Source: Rhizobium jaguaris | GTDB taxonomy: Bacteria; Pseudomonadota; Alphaproteobacteria; Rhizobiales; Rhizobiaceae | Assembly (NCBI RefSeq): GCF_003627755.1 | Contig: NZ_CP032694.1 | Span: forward strand, 611,501 to 675,500 | DNA length: 64,000 bases | Direction of reading: 5' to 3' | Part shown: positions 8,788-18,139 of the stretch, piece after piece | Numbering within the stretch: position 1 is the stretch's first letter | How the letters are laid out: the number at the start of each line of letters is the position of its first letter | Translations under genes and position numbers: made by a program | Notes under the pieces: model-generated | Database searches by the model: none | Told to the model about the DNA's origin: nothing | What the model saw: the letters and a program-made list of their open reading frames with translations, nothing else

Positions 8788-9846
8788 TTGAACGGACAGG
8801 AATTGGTTTCTTCTTCATCGCGCCAGCCACGCACCGCGAGCGACGCCAATCACTTCATCCTGACGTTCGAGAACAATCGGTTCGCCAGCGAACTTTTCGG
8901 ACAGTTCGATCAGAATTTGAAGCTCCTTGAGGAGCGTCTTGGTATCGACGCCCGCGCGCGCGGCAATTCCGTCATCATCACCGGCGATGTGCTGGCCACC
9001 AATCAGGCGCGCCGCACTCTCGACTACCTCTATGATAAGCTGCAGAAAGGCGGGCATGTGGAGCGCTCGGACGTGGAAGGTGCGATCCGCATGGCGGTTG
9101 CCGCCGATGACCAACTGACCCTGCCGACCATGGAGAAAAAAGCCAAGCTGACGATGGCACAGATTTCAACGCGCAAGAAGACGATCATTGCGCGCACGCC
9201 GACGCAGGACGCCTATATCAGGGCGATGGACCGTTCCGAGATGGTTTTCGGCGTCGGCCCGGCCGGTACCGGCAAGACCTATCTCGCCGTCGCCCATGCC
9301 GCCCAGCTTCTGGAGCGCGGCGCGGTCGAGAAGATCATCCTGTCGCGCCCGGCTGTCGAAGCCGGCGAGCGTCTCGGCTTCCTTCCCGGCGATATGAAGG
9401 AGAAGGTCGATCCCTATCTCCGTCCGCTCTATGACGCGCTCTACGACATGATGCCGGGCGACAAGGTCGAACGCGCCATCACCGCCGGCGTCATCGAGAT
9501 CGCTCCGCTTGCCTTCATGCGCGGCCGCACGCTTGCCAATGCCGCCGTCATCCTCGATGAGGCGCAGAACACCACCTCGATGCAGATGAAGATGTTCCTG
9601 ACGCGTCTCGGCGAGAATTCGCGCATGATCATCACCGGCGACCCCAGCCAGATCGACCTGCCGCGCGGCGTCAAATCCGGGCTGGTGGAAGCCCTTCAGC
9701 TCCTCAACGGTGTTGAAGGGATTACCATAGTGCGCTTCAAGGACACGGACGTCGTCCGCCATCCGCTGGTGGCGCGCATCGTCAGGGCTTACGATTCGAA
9801 CTACGCCGCCCCCGTTGAGGGCGGCGAGGCCGATCCGCAGATCTGA
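8788..9846 (+). CDS. phoH: PhoH-like ATPase (YbeZ)
   Basis: A 352-residue PhoH family NTPase. An N-terminal KH-like region precedes the Walker A loop [17 protein letters not shown] (~residue 154) and the Walker [11 protein letters not shown]; sensor-like [11 protein letters not shown] follows. PhoH/YbeZ works with YbeY in rRNA and RNA metabolism. The frame begins at TTG 8788 with AAAGGAG about 8 bases upstream, which decides this rare start. Its stop overlaps the ybeY start (TGATG). Confidence 0.94.
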   Translation: MNGQELVSSSSRQPRTASDANHFILTFENNRFASELFGQFDQNLKLLEERLGIDARARGNSVIITGDVLATNQARRTLDYLYDKLQKGGHVERSDVEGAIRMAVAADDQLTLPTMEKKAKLTMAQISTRKKTIIARTPTQDAYIRAMDRSEMVFGVGPAGTGKTYLAVAHAAQLLERGAVEKIILSRPAVEAGERLGFLPGDMKEKVDPYLRPLYDALYDMMPGDKVERAITAGVIEIAPLAFMRGRTLANAAVILDEAQNTTSMQMKMFLTRLGENSRMIITGDPSQIDLPRGVKSGLVEALQLLNGVEGITIVRFKDTDVVRHPLVARIVRAYDSNYAAPVEGGEADPQI

Positions 9847-10352
9847 TGGCCGAACTCGATATGCAGATCAGCGTCGAGGAGGGCGACTGGCCCTCCGAGG
9901 AAGAGTTACAGGCTCTGGCCGAGCGCGTGCTGGGCGCGGCTGCGGCCTATCTCGAGAAACACGAGAAGCAGCCCTTTCCGAAAATGGCGTCGGAATTGTC
10001 GCTGGTTTTCACCGACGATGCCTCGATCCGTGAGATCAATGCGGAATGGCGTGAACAGGACAAGGCGACCAACGTCCTGTCTTTCCCCGCTTTTCCGCTG
10101 GTGCCCGGCGGCAAGCCCGGCCCGATGCTCGGTGATATCATCATCGCCAAAGAGACGGTGGAGCGGGAAGCCGTCGAGCTGGAAAAGAGTTTTGATGACC
10201 ATCTGACCCATTTGATGGTGCATGGTTTCTTGCATCTCTTCGGCTACGACCATATGAATAATAGCGAAGCCGAAAGAATGGAGGGGCTGGAGACTCGCAT
10301 TTTGGCGGAGCTTGGCCTATCTGATCCCTATGCGGGGCAGGACCCCATTTGA
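9846..10352 (+). CDS. ybeY: Endoribonuclease YbeY (rRNA maturation factor)
   Basis: A 168-residue UPF0054 metalloprotein. The zinc-binding signature [15 protein letters not shown] carries the three conserved histidines. YbeY is a single-strand endoribonuclease involved in 16S rRNA 3'-end maturation and, in S. meliloti, in sRNA-related regulation (established knowledge). The ATG overlaps the phoH stop by one base, so translation is coupled. Confidence 0.96.
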   Translation: MAELDMQISVEEGDWPSEEELQALAERVLGAAAAYLEKHEKQPFPKMASELSLVFTDDASIREINAEWREQDKATNVLSFPAFPLVPGGKPGPMLGDIIIAKETVEREAVELEKSFDDHLTHLMVHGFLHLFGYDHMNNSEAERMEGLETRILAELGLSDPYAGQDPI

Positions 10353-10377
10353 CTTGAACCCTGTCTGATCAGGAACA

Positions 10378-11556
10378 ATGAGCGACTTTACGACAAGACC
10401 GGCCGCCGAGGCCAAAGACGGCGCTGAAACCGCCTCCTCCGATGAGGCAGGCAGTAGTAGCGGCAAACGATCACATTCTTCCTTCTGGGCCCGTGCTGCG
10501 CGTATTCTGCGCCCAGCTCAAGGATCGGCGCGCCTGCGCGAGGATCTCGCCGACGCGTTGATGACCAGCGCTACCGATGACGATGCCTTCTCACCGGACG
10601 AGCGGGCGATGCTGCACAATATCCTCCGCTTCCGCGAGGTACGCGTCGAGGACGTGATGGTGCCGCGCGCCGACATCGAGGCGGTCGACCAGAATATCAC
10701 CATCGGCGAGCTGATGATCCTGTTCGAGGAGAGCGGACGCTCGCGCATGCCCGTCTATGCCGAAACGCTCGATGATCCGCGCGGCATGGTACATATCCGC
10801 GATCTCCTTTCCTATGTCGCCAAGCAGGCGCGCAACAAGCGCCGTGGCAGCAATGGCAAGGCGGCAGCAACCGCTGCGGCGTCCGCCTCGGCTGCCGGCC
10901 CGGCTGAAAAGCCGTCGCGCTCTGCCAAGCCGAATTTCGATCTTTCGCGGGTCGACCTGCAGAAGACATTGGCCGAAGCCGGCATCATCCGGAAAATCCT
11001 GTTCGTACCGCCCTCCATGCTGGCGTCCGATCTGCTCCGCCGCATGCAGGTCAACCGTACGCAGATGGCCCTGGTCATCGACGAGTACGGTGGTACCGAC
11101 GGCTTGGCTTCCCATGAGGACATTGTCGAAATGGTCGTCGGCGACATTGACGACGAACATGATGACGAAGAAGTGATGTTCAAGCGCGTCTCCGAAGACG
11201 TTTTCGTCGCCGATGCCCGCGTCGAGCTGGAAGAGATTGCGGCCGCCATCGGCCCAGATTTCGACATCAGCGAGCAGGTGGACGAAGTGGATACGCTCGG
11301 CGGCCTGATCTTCTCCGCGCTCGGCCGCATCCCGGTGCGAGGCGAGCTCGTCCAGGCGCTGCCCGGCTTCGAATTTCACATTCTCGATGCCGATCCGCGC
11401 CGCATAAAAAAGGTTCGTATCACCCGCAAGCGTCACGCCTTGCGCCGTCGCCCGGCCAAGGCGGAAGGCGAGGGTGGCGCGCTCGAACGCGACCTGCCGT
11501 CGCTGGATACGCTTCCGGACGAACCTTCGGCTGAACGGAACAGCGCCAGCCAATGA
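10378..11556 (+). CDS. CorC/HlyC-type CBS-pair protein (transporter-associated domain)
   Basis: A 392-residue cytoplasmic protein with two CBS motifs (around VRVEDVMVPRADIEAVD and ALVIDEYGGTDGLASHEDIVE) and a C-terminal CorC_HlyC transporter-associated domain (DALGGLIF-like DTLGGLIFSALGRIP). It follows ybeY by 25 bases in the conserved phoH-ybeY-corC-lnt operon; in E. coli this gene is ybeX. Between the CBS motifs is a low-complexity Ala/Ser/Lys stretch (residues ~160-185) not needed for the fold. Function is linked to ion homeostasis or ribosome integrity but not proven. Confidence 0.9.
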   Translation: MSDFTTRPAAEAKDGAETASSDEAGSSSGKRSHSSFWARAARILRPAQGSARLREDLADALMTSATDDDAFSPDERAMLHNILRFREVRVEDVMVPRADIEAVDQNITIGELMILFEESGRSRMPVYAETLDDPRGMVHIRDLLSYVAKQARNKRRGSNGKAAATAAASASAAGPAEKPSRSAKPNFDLSRVDLQKTLAEAGIIRKILFVPPSMLASDLLRRMQVNRTQMALVIDEYGGTDGLASHEDIVEMVVGDIDDEHDDEEVMFKRVSEDVFVADARVELEEIAAAIGPDFDISEQVDEVDTLGGLIFSALGRIPVRGELVQALPGFEFHILDADPRRIKKVRITRKRHALRRRPAKAEGEGGALERDLPSLDTLPDEPSAERNSASQ

Positions 11557-11635
11557 ATGGCGCTTCAACAGGACAAATCGCTGCTTTTTTGAAAGACTGC
11601 GGCCAATTGATTCGCAGTTTGGACGGAGCGCGCGC

Positions 11636-13234
11636 ATGGAACGGCTTTCGGGCAGGGTAATCCTCGTCTGGGGTTTCAAGCGCGCATTTCTAGCCATCCT
11701 CGCCGGAGCCATTGGTGTGCTCGCGCTGCCGCCCTTCGGCTTCTTCGCGGCGATGTTCGTCTCCTTCACGCTGCTTGTCTGGTTGCTGGATGGCGCTGCT
11801 GCTGGTCCCGATAGCGGCTTCCTGGGCCGCCTCTGGCCGGCTTTTGCCATCGGCTGGCTGTTCGGATTCGGTTATTTTGTCGCCGGTCTGTGGTGGCTTG
11901 GCCATGCGCTTCTGATCGACGCCGATCAATTTGCCTGGGCGCTGCCGTTGGCGATTCTCGGTCTGCCGGCCTTTCTGGCAATCTTTTACGGTGTGGCGGC
12001 AGCGCTAGCCCGCTTGCTCTGGTCTGATGGCATGGGGCGTATTGCCGCACTCGCCTTCAGTTTCGGGCTGCTGGAATGGCTGCGCAGCTTCCTTTTTACC
12101 GGCTTTCCCTGGAATGCCATCGGCTATGGCGCCATGCCCATACCGTTGATGATGCAATCCGCGCATGTGATCGGCGTGCTCGGCGTCACCCCACTTGCCG
12201 TTTTTGTCTTTGCCGCTCCAGCGCTGCTCGGAACGCGTCAAGGCCGGGTACCGGGGATCGGGCTCGCCGTGCTCATCGCCGCCGCCCATTTCGGTTATGG
12301 CTATTATGCGCTCAACCTGCCGGAACCAGCAGCCGGCGGCAAGCCGGCGCCGGTGGTGCGCATCGTCCAGCCGGCGATCGATCAGGAAACCAAGATGGAT
12401 ACGGATGCCGATCGCGCCGCCATCTTCGACAAGCATCTCTCGCTTTCGGTCCAGCCGCCGGCACATGGCGGCAAACGGCCCGACATCATCGTCTGGCCGG
12501 AAACCGCTATCCCCTTCATTTTGACGGATAATCAGGACGCGCTGACCCGCATTGCCGACCAGCTCGACGACGATCAGATCCTGATCACTGGTGCGGTACG
12601 CGTCGAGGATATGGGTCCCGGTCTTGAGCCGCGCTATTACAATTCGATCTATGTCATCGACGGACGAGGCCAAATTATCGGTGCCTCCGACAAGACCCAT
12701 CTCGTGCCTTTCGGCGAGTATGTGCCCTTCGAAAACATCCTCGGCTATCTCGGAATTCAGAATGTCATCGAGCTGCCAGGCGGCTTTTCAGCGGCCGCCA
12801 GCCGGCAGTTGCTGACGCTGCCAAGCGGCATCAAACTCTACCCGCTGATCTGTTACGAGATCATCTTTCCGAACGAAATGACACCGGAGATCCGGCAGGC
12901 CGACGCCATTCTGAACGTTACGAACGATGCCTGGTTCGGCGACACACCTGGTCCGTATCAGCATTTCCTGCAGGCACGGGTGAGGGCTGTCGAACAGGGG
13001 CTGCCGCTGATTCGCAGCGCCAATACAGGAGTGTCCGCCTATGTCGACGCTCACGGACGTTTGATTTCCGGAATTGATTTTAGTCAGCAAGGATTCGTAG
13101 ACGCCACTTTGAGTAGCGCAACCGTGTCGCGAATCGACGATAGCGTACGAAAAGCGTACTTCTGGTTGATTGTAGGGGCGGTCGGTATAATCGCTGTGAT
13201 TTCACGCATGGGTTTTATTTCAAGGGCGAATTGA
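11636..13234 (+). CDS. lnt: Apolipoprotein N-acyltransferase
   Basis: A 532-residue inner-membrane enzyme that adds the third acyl chain to lipoproteins. About six N-terminal membrane helices precede a periplasmic nitrilase domain. The Glu-Lys-Cys triad is visible in WPETAIPF, DKTHLVPFGEYVPF and LICYEIIFP. The frame is open from 11474, but that stretch overlaps corC; the ATG at 11636 (MERLSGRVIL) begins right before the first helix and is preferred. Confidence 0.96.
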   Translation: MERLSGRVILVWGFKRAFLAILAGAIGVLALPPFGFFAAMFVSFTLLVWLLDGAAAGPDSGFLGRLWPAFAIGWLFGFGYFVAGLWWLGHALLIDADQFAWALPLAILGLPAFLAIFYGVAAALARLLWSDGMGRIAALAFSFGLLEWLRSFLFTGFPWNAIGYGAMPIPLMMQSAHVIGVLGVTPLAVFVFAAPALLGTRQGRVPGIGLAVLIAAAHFGYGYYALNLPEPAAGGKPAPVVRIVQPAIDQETKMDTDADRAAIFDKHLSLSVQPPAHGGKRPDIIVWPETAIPFILTDNQDALTRIADQLDDDQILITGAVRVEDMGPGLEPRYYNSIYVIDGRGQIIGASDKTHLVPFGEYVPFENILGYLGIQNVIELPGGFSAAASRQLLTLPSGIKLYPLICYEIIFPNEMTPEIRQADAILNVTNDAWFGDTPGPYQHFLQARVRAVEQGLPLIRSANTGVSAYVDAHGRLISGIDFSQQGFVDATLSSATVSRIDDSVRKAYFWLIVGAVGIIAVISRMGFISRAN

Positions 13235-13382
13235 CCAAAAAACCCTAAAATTGCATAGTGGTTGCTGTCCGCCTTTTGAACGTAAAATACGGGCCGAGTG
13301 GGCGTCGGCTGCAACGTGGCGTTATAGGGGTGGTTAAGGGCACCGGATGGCAGGACCTGAATTCAACCTATGTTAGGGCTAT

Positions 13383-13805
13383 ATGATGATTGAGAACAAA
13401 AAAAAGCCAAACCCTATCGACATCCATGTCGGTAGCCGCATCCGCCTCCGCCGCACCATGCTGGGCATGAGCCAGGAAAAACTTGGCGAGAGTCTTGGAA
13501 TCACTTTCCAGCAGATTCAAAAATATGAGAAGGGTACCAACCGCGTTGGCGCCAGCCGTCTTCAGAATATTTCCAGCATTCTTAACGTTCCCGTTTCCTT
13601 CTTCTTCGAGGATGCTCCGGGTGAACATGCAACCACTGCCGGCGGTATGGCCGAGGCCTCCAGCTCCAACTACGTGGTCGACTTTCTCTCTTCCTCCGAA
13701 GGCCTCCAGCTCAACCGCGCTTTCGTAAAGATTTCCGACGGCAAGGTCCGCCGCAAGGTGGTGGAACTCGTCAAGGCGCTCGCAGCCGAAGCCGACGCGG
13801 AATAA
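13383..13805 (+). CDS. phrR: XRE-family transcriptional regulator, PhrR/PraR type
   Basis: A 140-residue protein with one N-terminal HTH_3 domain (RIRLRRTMLGMSQEKLGESL..FQQIQKYEKGTNRVGASRLQ, residues ~16-70) and a C-terminal helical region. In S. meliloti and S. medicae the gene beside metK is phrR, and the R. leguminosarum orthologue PraR represses quorum-sensing and biofilm genes (from memory, inferred by synteny). Two adjacent ATGs (13383, 13386) are possible starts. A good hairpin terminator follows before metK. Confidence 0.8.
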   Translation: MMIENKKKPNPIDIHVGSRIRLRRTMLGMSQEKLGESLGITFQQIQKYEKGTNRVGASRLQNISSILNVPVSFFFEDAPGEHATTAGGMAEASSSNYVVDFLSSSEGLQLNRAFVKISDGKVRRKVVELVKALAAEADAE

Positions 13806-13838
13806 GCGTTTCGAAGCTGCGCTGCAGCGGCAAAGTTG

Positions 13839-13864
13839 AAAGGCGGTCATTTTGGCCGCCTTTT
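13839..13864 (+). terminator. Rho-independent terminator after phrR
   Basis: AAAGGCGGTC - ATTTT - GGCCGCCTTTT forms a 10-bp stem with one G-T pair and a short T run. It separates the XRE regulator from metK, so metK has its own promoter in the following AT-rich 130 bases. Confidence 0.8.
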
Positions 13865-13993
13865 GTATGTTTATGGCAAAATTTTATCACTTTTGATGAG
13901 ATATAAAGATATATTTATGTCCTTCTACGACTTGTTTTTCCGGCTCGACGCGAATATCAAAAGCGAAGATTTGTTCTTTGAGGGGAATCCCAC

Positions 13994-15247
13994 ATGCGCG
14001 CGAATTATCTGTTCACCAGTGAGTCTGTTGCCGAAGGTCACCCGGATAAAGTCTGTGACCGCATCTCCGACGAAATCGTCGATCTGGTCTATCGTGAAGC
14101 GGCAAAGACCGGCGTGAACCCCTGGGGCGTGCGCATTGCCTGCGAGACCCTTGCCACCACCAACCGCGTCGTCATCGCCGGCGAAGTTCGTTTGCCGCCG
14201 AGCCTGATGAAGAAGGACAAGGACGGCAAAGACGTCATCAATCCCTCGAAATTCAAGGCCGCGGCCCGCCGCGCTATCAAGGATATCGGCTACGAGCAGG
14301 ACGGTTTCCACTGGAAGAAGGCGCGCATCGACGTTCTCCTGCATTCGCAATCCGCCGACATCGCCCAGGGCGTTGACAACGCTGCCGACCAGCAGGGCGA
14401 CGAAGGTGCCGGCGACCAGGGCATCATGTTCGGCTACGCCTGCCGTGAAACGCCGGACCTCATGCCGGCGCCGATCTACTATTCGCACAAGATCCTGCAG
14501 CTGCTCGCGACCGCCCGTAAGAAGGGTGACGGCGAAGTCGCCAAGCTCGGCCCGGACGCCAAGAGCCAGGTGACCGTTCGCTACGTCGACGGCAAGCCGG
14601 CCGAGGTGACCTCGATCGTGCTTTCCACCCAGCATCTTGATGAAAGCTGGGATTCGAAGAAGGTCCGCGCCGTCGTCGAACCCTATATCCGCGAAGCTCT
14701 CGGCGAGCTGAAGATCGCGGCTGATTGCAATTGGTACATCAACCCCACCGGCAAGTTCGTCATCGGCGGCCCGGATGGTGATGCGGGCCTGACCGGCCGC
14801 AAGATCATCGTCGACACCTACGGCGGTGCTGCTCCGCACGGCGGCGGTGCCTTCTCCGGCAAGGACACGACCAAGGTGGACCGTTCCGCGGCCTACGCTG
14901 CGCGCTACCTCGCCAAGAACGTCGTTGCCGCCGCTCTTGCCGACCGTTGCACGATCCAGCTTTCCTACGCCATCGGCGTTGCCCAGCCACTGTCGATCTA
15001 TGTCGACCTGCACGGCACCGGCAAAGGCGTCAGCGAGGACCAGGTCGAAGCGGCGATCCGCAAGAACATGGACCTGTCGCCGACCGGCATCCGCCGCCAT
15101 CTCGACCTCAACAAGCCGATCTACGCGAAGACTTCGGCTTACGGCCATTTCGGCCGCAAGGCGGGCCGCGACGGCTCGTTCTCCTGGGAGCGCACCGACC
15201 TCGTCAAGGCGCTCAAGGAAGCGGTGAAGACCCGGGAAGCTGCATGA
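13994..15247 (+). CDS. metK: S-adenosylmethionine synthetase
   Basis: A 417-residue methionine adenosyltransferase. The N-terminal [20 protein letters not shown], the hexapeptide-like [12 protein letters not shown] and [16 protein letters not shown] are hallmark ATP/Met/phosphate-binding motifs. It makes SAM from methionine and ATP. TTGAGGGGAATCCC precedes the ATG. Its last bases overlap the trmB start (ATGA), coupling SAM synthesis to a SAM-using tRNA methylase. Confidence 0.98.
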   Translation: MRANYLFTSESVAEGHPDKVCDRISDEIVDLVYREAAKTGVNPWGVRIACETLATTNRVVIAGEVRLPPSLMKKDKDGKDVINPSKFKAAARRAIKDIGYEQDGFHWKKARIDVLLHSQSADIAQGVDNAADQQGDEGAGDQGIMFGYACRETPDLMPAPIYYSHKILQLLATARKKGDGEVAKLGPDAKSQVTVRYVDGKPAEVTSIVLSTQHLDESWDSKKVRAVVEPYIREALGELKIAADCNWYINPTGKFVIGGPDGDAGLTGRKIIVDTYGGAAPHGGGAFSGKDTTKVDRSAAYAARYLAKNVVAAALADRCTIQLSYAIGVAQPLSIYVDLHGTGKGVSEDQVEAAIRKNMDLSPTGIRRHLDLNKPIYAKTSAYGHFGRKAGRDGSFSWERTDLVKALKEAVKTREAA

Positions 15248-15945
15248 TCGATACGGAGCGCCGGTCGCGGGCGACGGAAGCATTCTTCGGCCGGCGCAAG
15301 GGAAAGGCCTTGCGCGGCCAGCAGGCCGAAAGGCTGGAAGCGCTGCTGCCGCGATACCTTGTCGACCTCTCCGCGCCGGCGCCGCGGCCGCTGAATGAGC
15401 TGTTTCCGGTGCCGACCGAACGTCTGCGTCTGGAAATAGGCTTCGGCGGCGGCGAGCACCTGATCCACCGGGCGCTGGAATATCCGGCGACCGGCTTCAT
15501 CGGCGTCGAGCCCTTTGTCAACTCCATGCAGAAACTGCTTGCCCGCGTCGACGAGACTGGCGCGCGCAATATCCGCGTCTACAATGACGATGCCACGCAA
15601 TTGCTGGATTGGCTGCCGGACGCGTGCCTAGACCAGATCGATCTGCTCTATCCCGATCCATGGCCGAAGAAAAAGCACTGGAAGCGCCGTTTCGTTTCAC
15701 AGGTGAACCTCGACCGCTTCCATCGCGTCCTGAAACCGGACGCCCTGTTCTGCTTCGCGTCCGATATCGATACCTATGTCAACTGGACGCTGCAGCATTG
15801 CCATGCCCATGGCAGCTTCGAATGGATGGCGGAAAACGCGGCTGACTGGCTGACGCCTTACGAGGGGTGGCCGAGCACACGTTACGAGGCGAAGGCCCGG
15901 CGTGAAGGGCGATCCTCGGCCTATCTGACGTTCAAGAGGATTTGA
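15244..15945 (+). CDS. trmB: tRNA (guanine-N7-)-methyltransferase
   Basis: A 233-residue SAM-dependent enzyme that makes m7G46 in tRNA. Visible motifs are [17 protein letters not shown] (SAM-binding motif I), FIGVEPF and the family-specific [17 protein letters not shown]. The frame stays open far upstream inside metK, but the ATG at 15244 overlapping the metK stop is the natural start and gives the usual length. Confidence 0.95.
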   Translation: MIDTERRSRATEAFFGRRKGKALRGQQAERLEALLPRYLVDLSAPAPRPLNELFPVPTERLRLEIGFGGGEHLIHRALEYPATGFIGVEPFVNSMQKLLARVDETGARNIRVYNDDATQLLDWLPDACLDQIDLLYPDPWPKKKHWKRRFVSQVNLDRFHRVLKPDALFCFASDIDTYVNWTLQHCHAHGSFEWMAENAADWLTPYEGWPSTRYEAKARREGRSSAYLTFKRI

Positions 15946-16156
15946 GCGGTCGTCCGCTGCCCGCGATCGGGTTGCAACGCCGGTTGATGCGGTGGGATCG
16001 CGGTACGAGCAATTGCCGATTTCGCACCTTTTCCGCATCCGGTAATCGGATTTGATCCAGCTGCGACAGCCGAGGATCGCCTGTCGTTATCGACTCAGGA
16101 CAAGAGCAACAATTCAGCGGGCGTAAAAGCGCGACGCTGAATGCCAATTCGATGGC

Positions 16157-16414
16157 TCAATGTAAGCTGACCGTCTTCAGCTCGTCCTCGGCTGCCTTAT
16201 AGAAGGTGCTGGACCGGTTGTCGGTCAGAAGGATCGGGGTGCCGTCTGCGCCGAAGAGCGCCCAGAGGTCGACGTTAGGATCGATTTCCGGGGCCTCGGG
16301 AAAGCAACGGGAAACTTCGTCCGAATGCATCTTTCTCACATAGGCAACCTCGCCAGAACCAATATTGGCGAGTTCGGATTGGGTCAGGCGGGCAGTGGCT
16401 TCTCTCAAAAGCAT
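16157..16414 (-). CDS. DUF1150-family small protein
   Basis: An 85-residue protein whose C-terminal half (LWALFGADGTPILLTDNRSS) matches DUF1150, a family found beside small heat-shock genes in alphaproteobacteria. The start MLLREATA at 16414 is chosen because GGAGG lies about 7 bases upstream; an extra 11 in-frame residues upstream lack such a site. It lies 45 bases after hsp20 on the same strand, so it is probably co-expressed under heat-shock control. Its biochemical role is unknown. Confidence 0.85.
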   Translation of the reverse strand: MLLREATARLTQSELANIGSGEVAYVRKMHSDEVSRCFPEAPEIDPNVDLWALFGADGTPILLTDNRSSTFYKAAEDELKTVSLH

Positions 16415-16459
16415 ATTCGTACCTCCAGCAGGAGAGACCAGCGGCAATCAGCCGTTGTC

Positions 16460-16891
16460 TTACTGTGATACCGAAATGTTAATTTTCTTCACCATGCGGT
16501 CCGGCTCCGGCCGAATGAGATCGACCGACAGCAGGCCGTTCTTCAGCACGGCGCCAAGCACCTGCATGCCGTCGGCCAAAACGAAGACGCGCTGAAATTG
16601 GCGGGCCGCAATGCCGCGGTAGAGATAATCGCGTTCCTCATGCTCCACCTGTCGCCCGCGGATCAAAAGCTGGTTTTCTTCCGTGGTGATATCGAGCTCG
16701 TCTTCCGAGAAGCCGGCAACCGCAAGCGTAATACGCAAGCGCTCAGGCTCGCCAGACACCCGGTCGGCGCGCATGCGTTCGATGTTGTAAGGGGGATAGC
16801 CGTCACTGGCCTTGGAAATCCGCTCCAGCGTCTTTTCCATGGTATCGAAGCCCAGAAGCAGTGGGCTGGCAAAGGGAGTCGTCCGGCTCAT
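16460..16891 (-). CDS. Small heat-shock protein (Hsp20/IbpA family)
   Basis: A 143-residue alpha-crystallin-type holdase chaperone. The N-terminal LGFDTMEKTLERI and PPYNIER lead into the crystallin domain (LRITLAVAGFSEDELDITTEEN..LIRGRQ), ending in a short tail. It binds unfolding proteins under heat stress. Its 5' region carries a sigma-32-like promoter and a ROSE-like thermometer (separate entries). DUF1150 follows in the same operon. The nucleoside hydrolase gene is divergent. Confidence 0.93.
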   Translation of the reverse strand: MSRTTPFASPLLLGFDTMEKTLERISKASDGYPPYNIERMRADRVSGEPERLRITLAVAGFSEDELDITTEENQLLIRGRQVEHEERDYLYRGIAARQFQRVFVLADGMQVLGAVLKNGLLSVDLIRPEPDRMVKKINISVSQ

Positions 16892-16949
16892 TGTCTCAAG
16901 TCCTTGGTAGCAAGCGACCTTTCCGGACCTGATCTTTCAGCACCCGGCT
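16892..16949 (-). promoter_or_regulatory. ROSE-like RNA thermometer in the hsp20 5' leader
   Basis: On the - strand the leader ends in TTGCT-ACCA-AGGAC followed by TTGAGACA and the ATG. UGCU can pair with the Shine-Dalgarno AGGA (16902-16905) as U-A, C-G, G.G, U-A. This is the special 3' helix of ROSE elements that melts on heating (established for rhizobial small heat-shock genes). A CCGG..CCGG stem lies upstream in the leader. The leader is short, about 58 nt, from an inferred transcription start. Confidence 0.6.
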
Positions 16950-16956
16950 CGTTATA

Positions 16957-16985
16957 ATATGGGAGCAGGGGCAGGGTAGTGCAAG
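16957..16985 (-). promoter_or_regulatory. RpoH (sigma-32)-type promoter for hsp20
   Basis: The - strand reads CTTGCAC (16985-16979), a 15-base spacer, then CCCATAT (16963-16957). This fits the heat-shock consensus CTTGAA..CCCCATNT closely. It sits about 66 bases ahead of the hsp20 ATG, directly before the ROSE-like leader. Confidence 0.7.
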
Positions 16986-17119
16986 GAGGCAGGGCTTTCG
17001 CATTTGCGAGATTGATGTAGTGCGAAAGTGTGAATTGTGGCGTGGCATGCGGCTGCTTGACAAAGCTCAACCGGGCTCGCATCAAGACCTGCCGATGTGC
17101 ACCGGAGGAAACGACTGAC

Positions 17120-18064
17120 ATGACAGAGCCCAGAAAAATTATCATCGATACCGATCCCGGCCAGGACGACGCCGCCGCGATTTTGCTCGCCTTCGGGAGC
17201 CGCGACGAGATCGACGTGCTCGGCATCACTGCGGTTGCCGGCAATGTGCCGCTGCGGCTGACAAGCCGCAATGCCCGTATTGTCTGTGAGCTCTGCAATC
17301 GTCGGGATGTGAAGGTCTTCGCCGGTGCTGACGCGCCGCTCAAGCGCAAGCTGGTTACCGCCGAACACGTCCACGGCAAGACCGGCCTCGATGGCCCCGA
17401 TCTGCCGGAACCGACCATGGACCTTCAGCCCACCCATGCCGTCGATTTCATTATAGAGACGCTGCGTAACGAGCCCGCGGGCACGGTCACGCTCTGCACG
17501 CTCGGTCCGCTCACCAATATCGCGCTCGCCTTCCGGAAGGCGCCCGACATCGCAGCTCGCGTCCGCGAGCTGGTGATGATGGGCGGCGGCTTTTTCGAGG
17601 GCGGCAACATCACACCGGCCGCCGAATTCAACATTTATGTCGACCCCGAGGCTGCCGATATCGTCTTCCGCTCCGGTGTGCCCATCGTCATGATGCCGCT
17701 CGACGTGACCCATCAGCTTCTGACCCGCAAGGATCGCGTGGCGCAAATCGCGGCAATCGGTTCCGCCCCGGCCAGGGCCATGGTCGAGATGCTGGAATTC
17801 TTCGAGCGCTTCGACATCGAAAAATACGGCTCCGATGGCGGCCCGCTGCACGACCCGACCGTCATTGCCTATCTGCTGAGGCCGGACCTGTTCAAAGGCC
17901 GTGATTGCAATGTCGAGATTGAGGTCACGTCGGAGCTGACCGTCGGCATGACCGTCGTCGACTGGTGGCACGTCACCGACCGCAAGCACAACGCCAAGGT
18001 CATGCGCTTCGTGGACGCCGACGGCTTCTTCGCGCTGCTGACAGAGCGCTTTGCGCGCATCTGA
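17120..18064 (+). CDS. Inosine-uridine preferring nucleoside hydrolase family
   Basis: A 314-residue N-ribohydrolase that splits nucleosides into base and ribose. The calcium-binding N-terminal motif IIIDTDPGQDDAAAILLA and the VMMGGGFFEGGNITPAAEFN stretch are diagnostic. An open frame begins at 17030, but CCGGAGGAAAC a few bases before ATG 17120 marks the real start. Ribokinase, which could use the ribose product, is encoded nearby at 20671-21570 but is separately transcribed. Confidence 0.93.
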   Translation: MTEPRKIIIDTDPGQDDAAAILLAFGSRDEIDVLGITAVAGNVPLRLTSRNARIVCELCNRRDVKVFAGADAPLKRKLVTAEHVHGKTGLDGPDLPEPTMDLQPTHAVDFIIETLRNEPAGTVTLCTLGPLTNIALAFRKAPDIAARVRELVMMGGGFFEGGNITPAAEFNIYVDPEAADIVFRSGVPIVMMPLDVTHQLLTRKDRVAQIAAIGSAPARAMVEMLEFFERFDIEKYGSDGGPLHDPTVIAYLLRPDLFKGRDCNVEIEVTSELTVGMTVVDWWHVTDRKHNAKVMRFVDADGFFALLTERFARI

Positions 18065-18090
18065 CGTTTGCGCCGCAGGCTAAAAATGAA

Positions 18091-18118
18091 AAGGCCGCCG
18101 GATCGCCCCGGCGGCCTT
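18091..18118. terminator. Bidirectional terminator between nucleoside hydrolase and chemoreceptor genes
   Basis: AAGGCCGCCGG - ATCGCC - CCGGCGGCCTT is a perfect 11-bp stem between two convergent genes. A-rich sequence lies on the left and TTTC TTGTTTG on the right, so it can serve both strands. Confidence 0.85.
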
Positions 18119-18139
18119 TCTTGTTTGTAATTTGCCGGC

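Noticed and set aside
13865..13993. SAM-responsive riboswitch upstream of metK
   Set aside because: The leader is AT-rich with no clear SAM-II or SAM/SAH consensus or pseudoknot that I could see. A covariance-model search would settle it.
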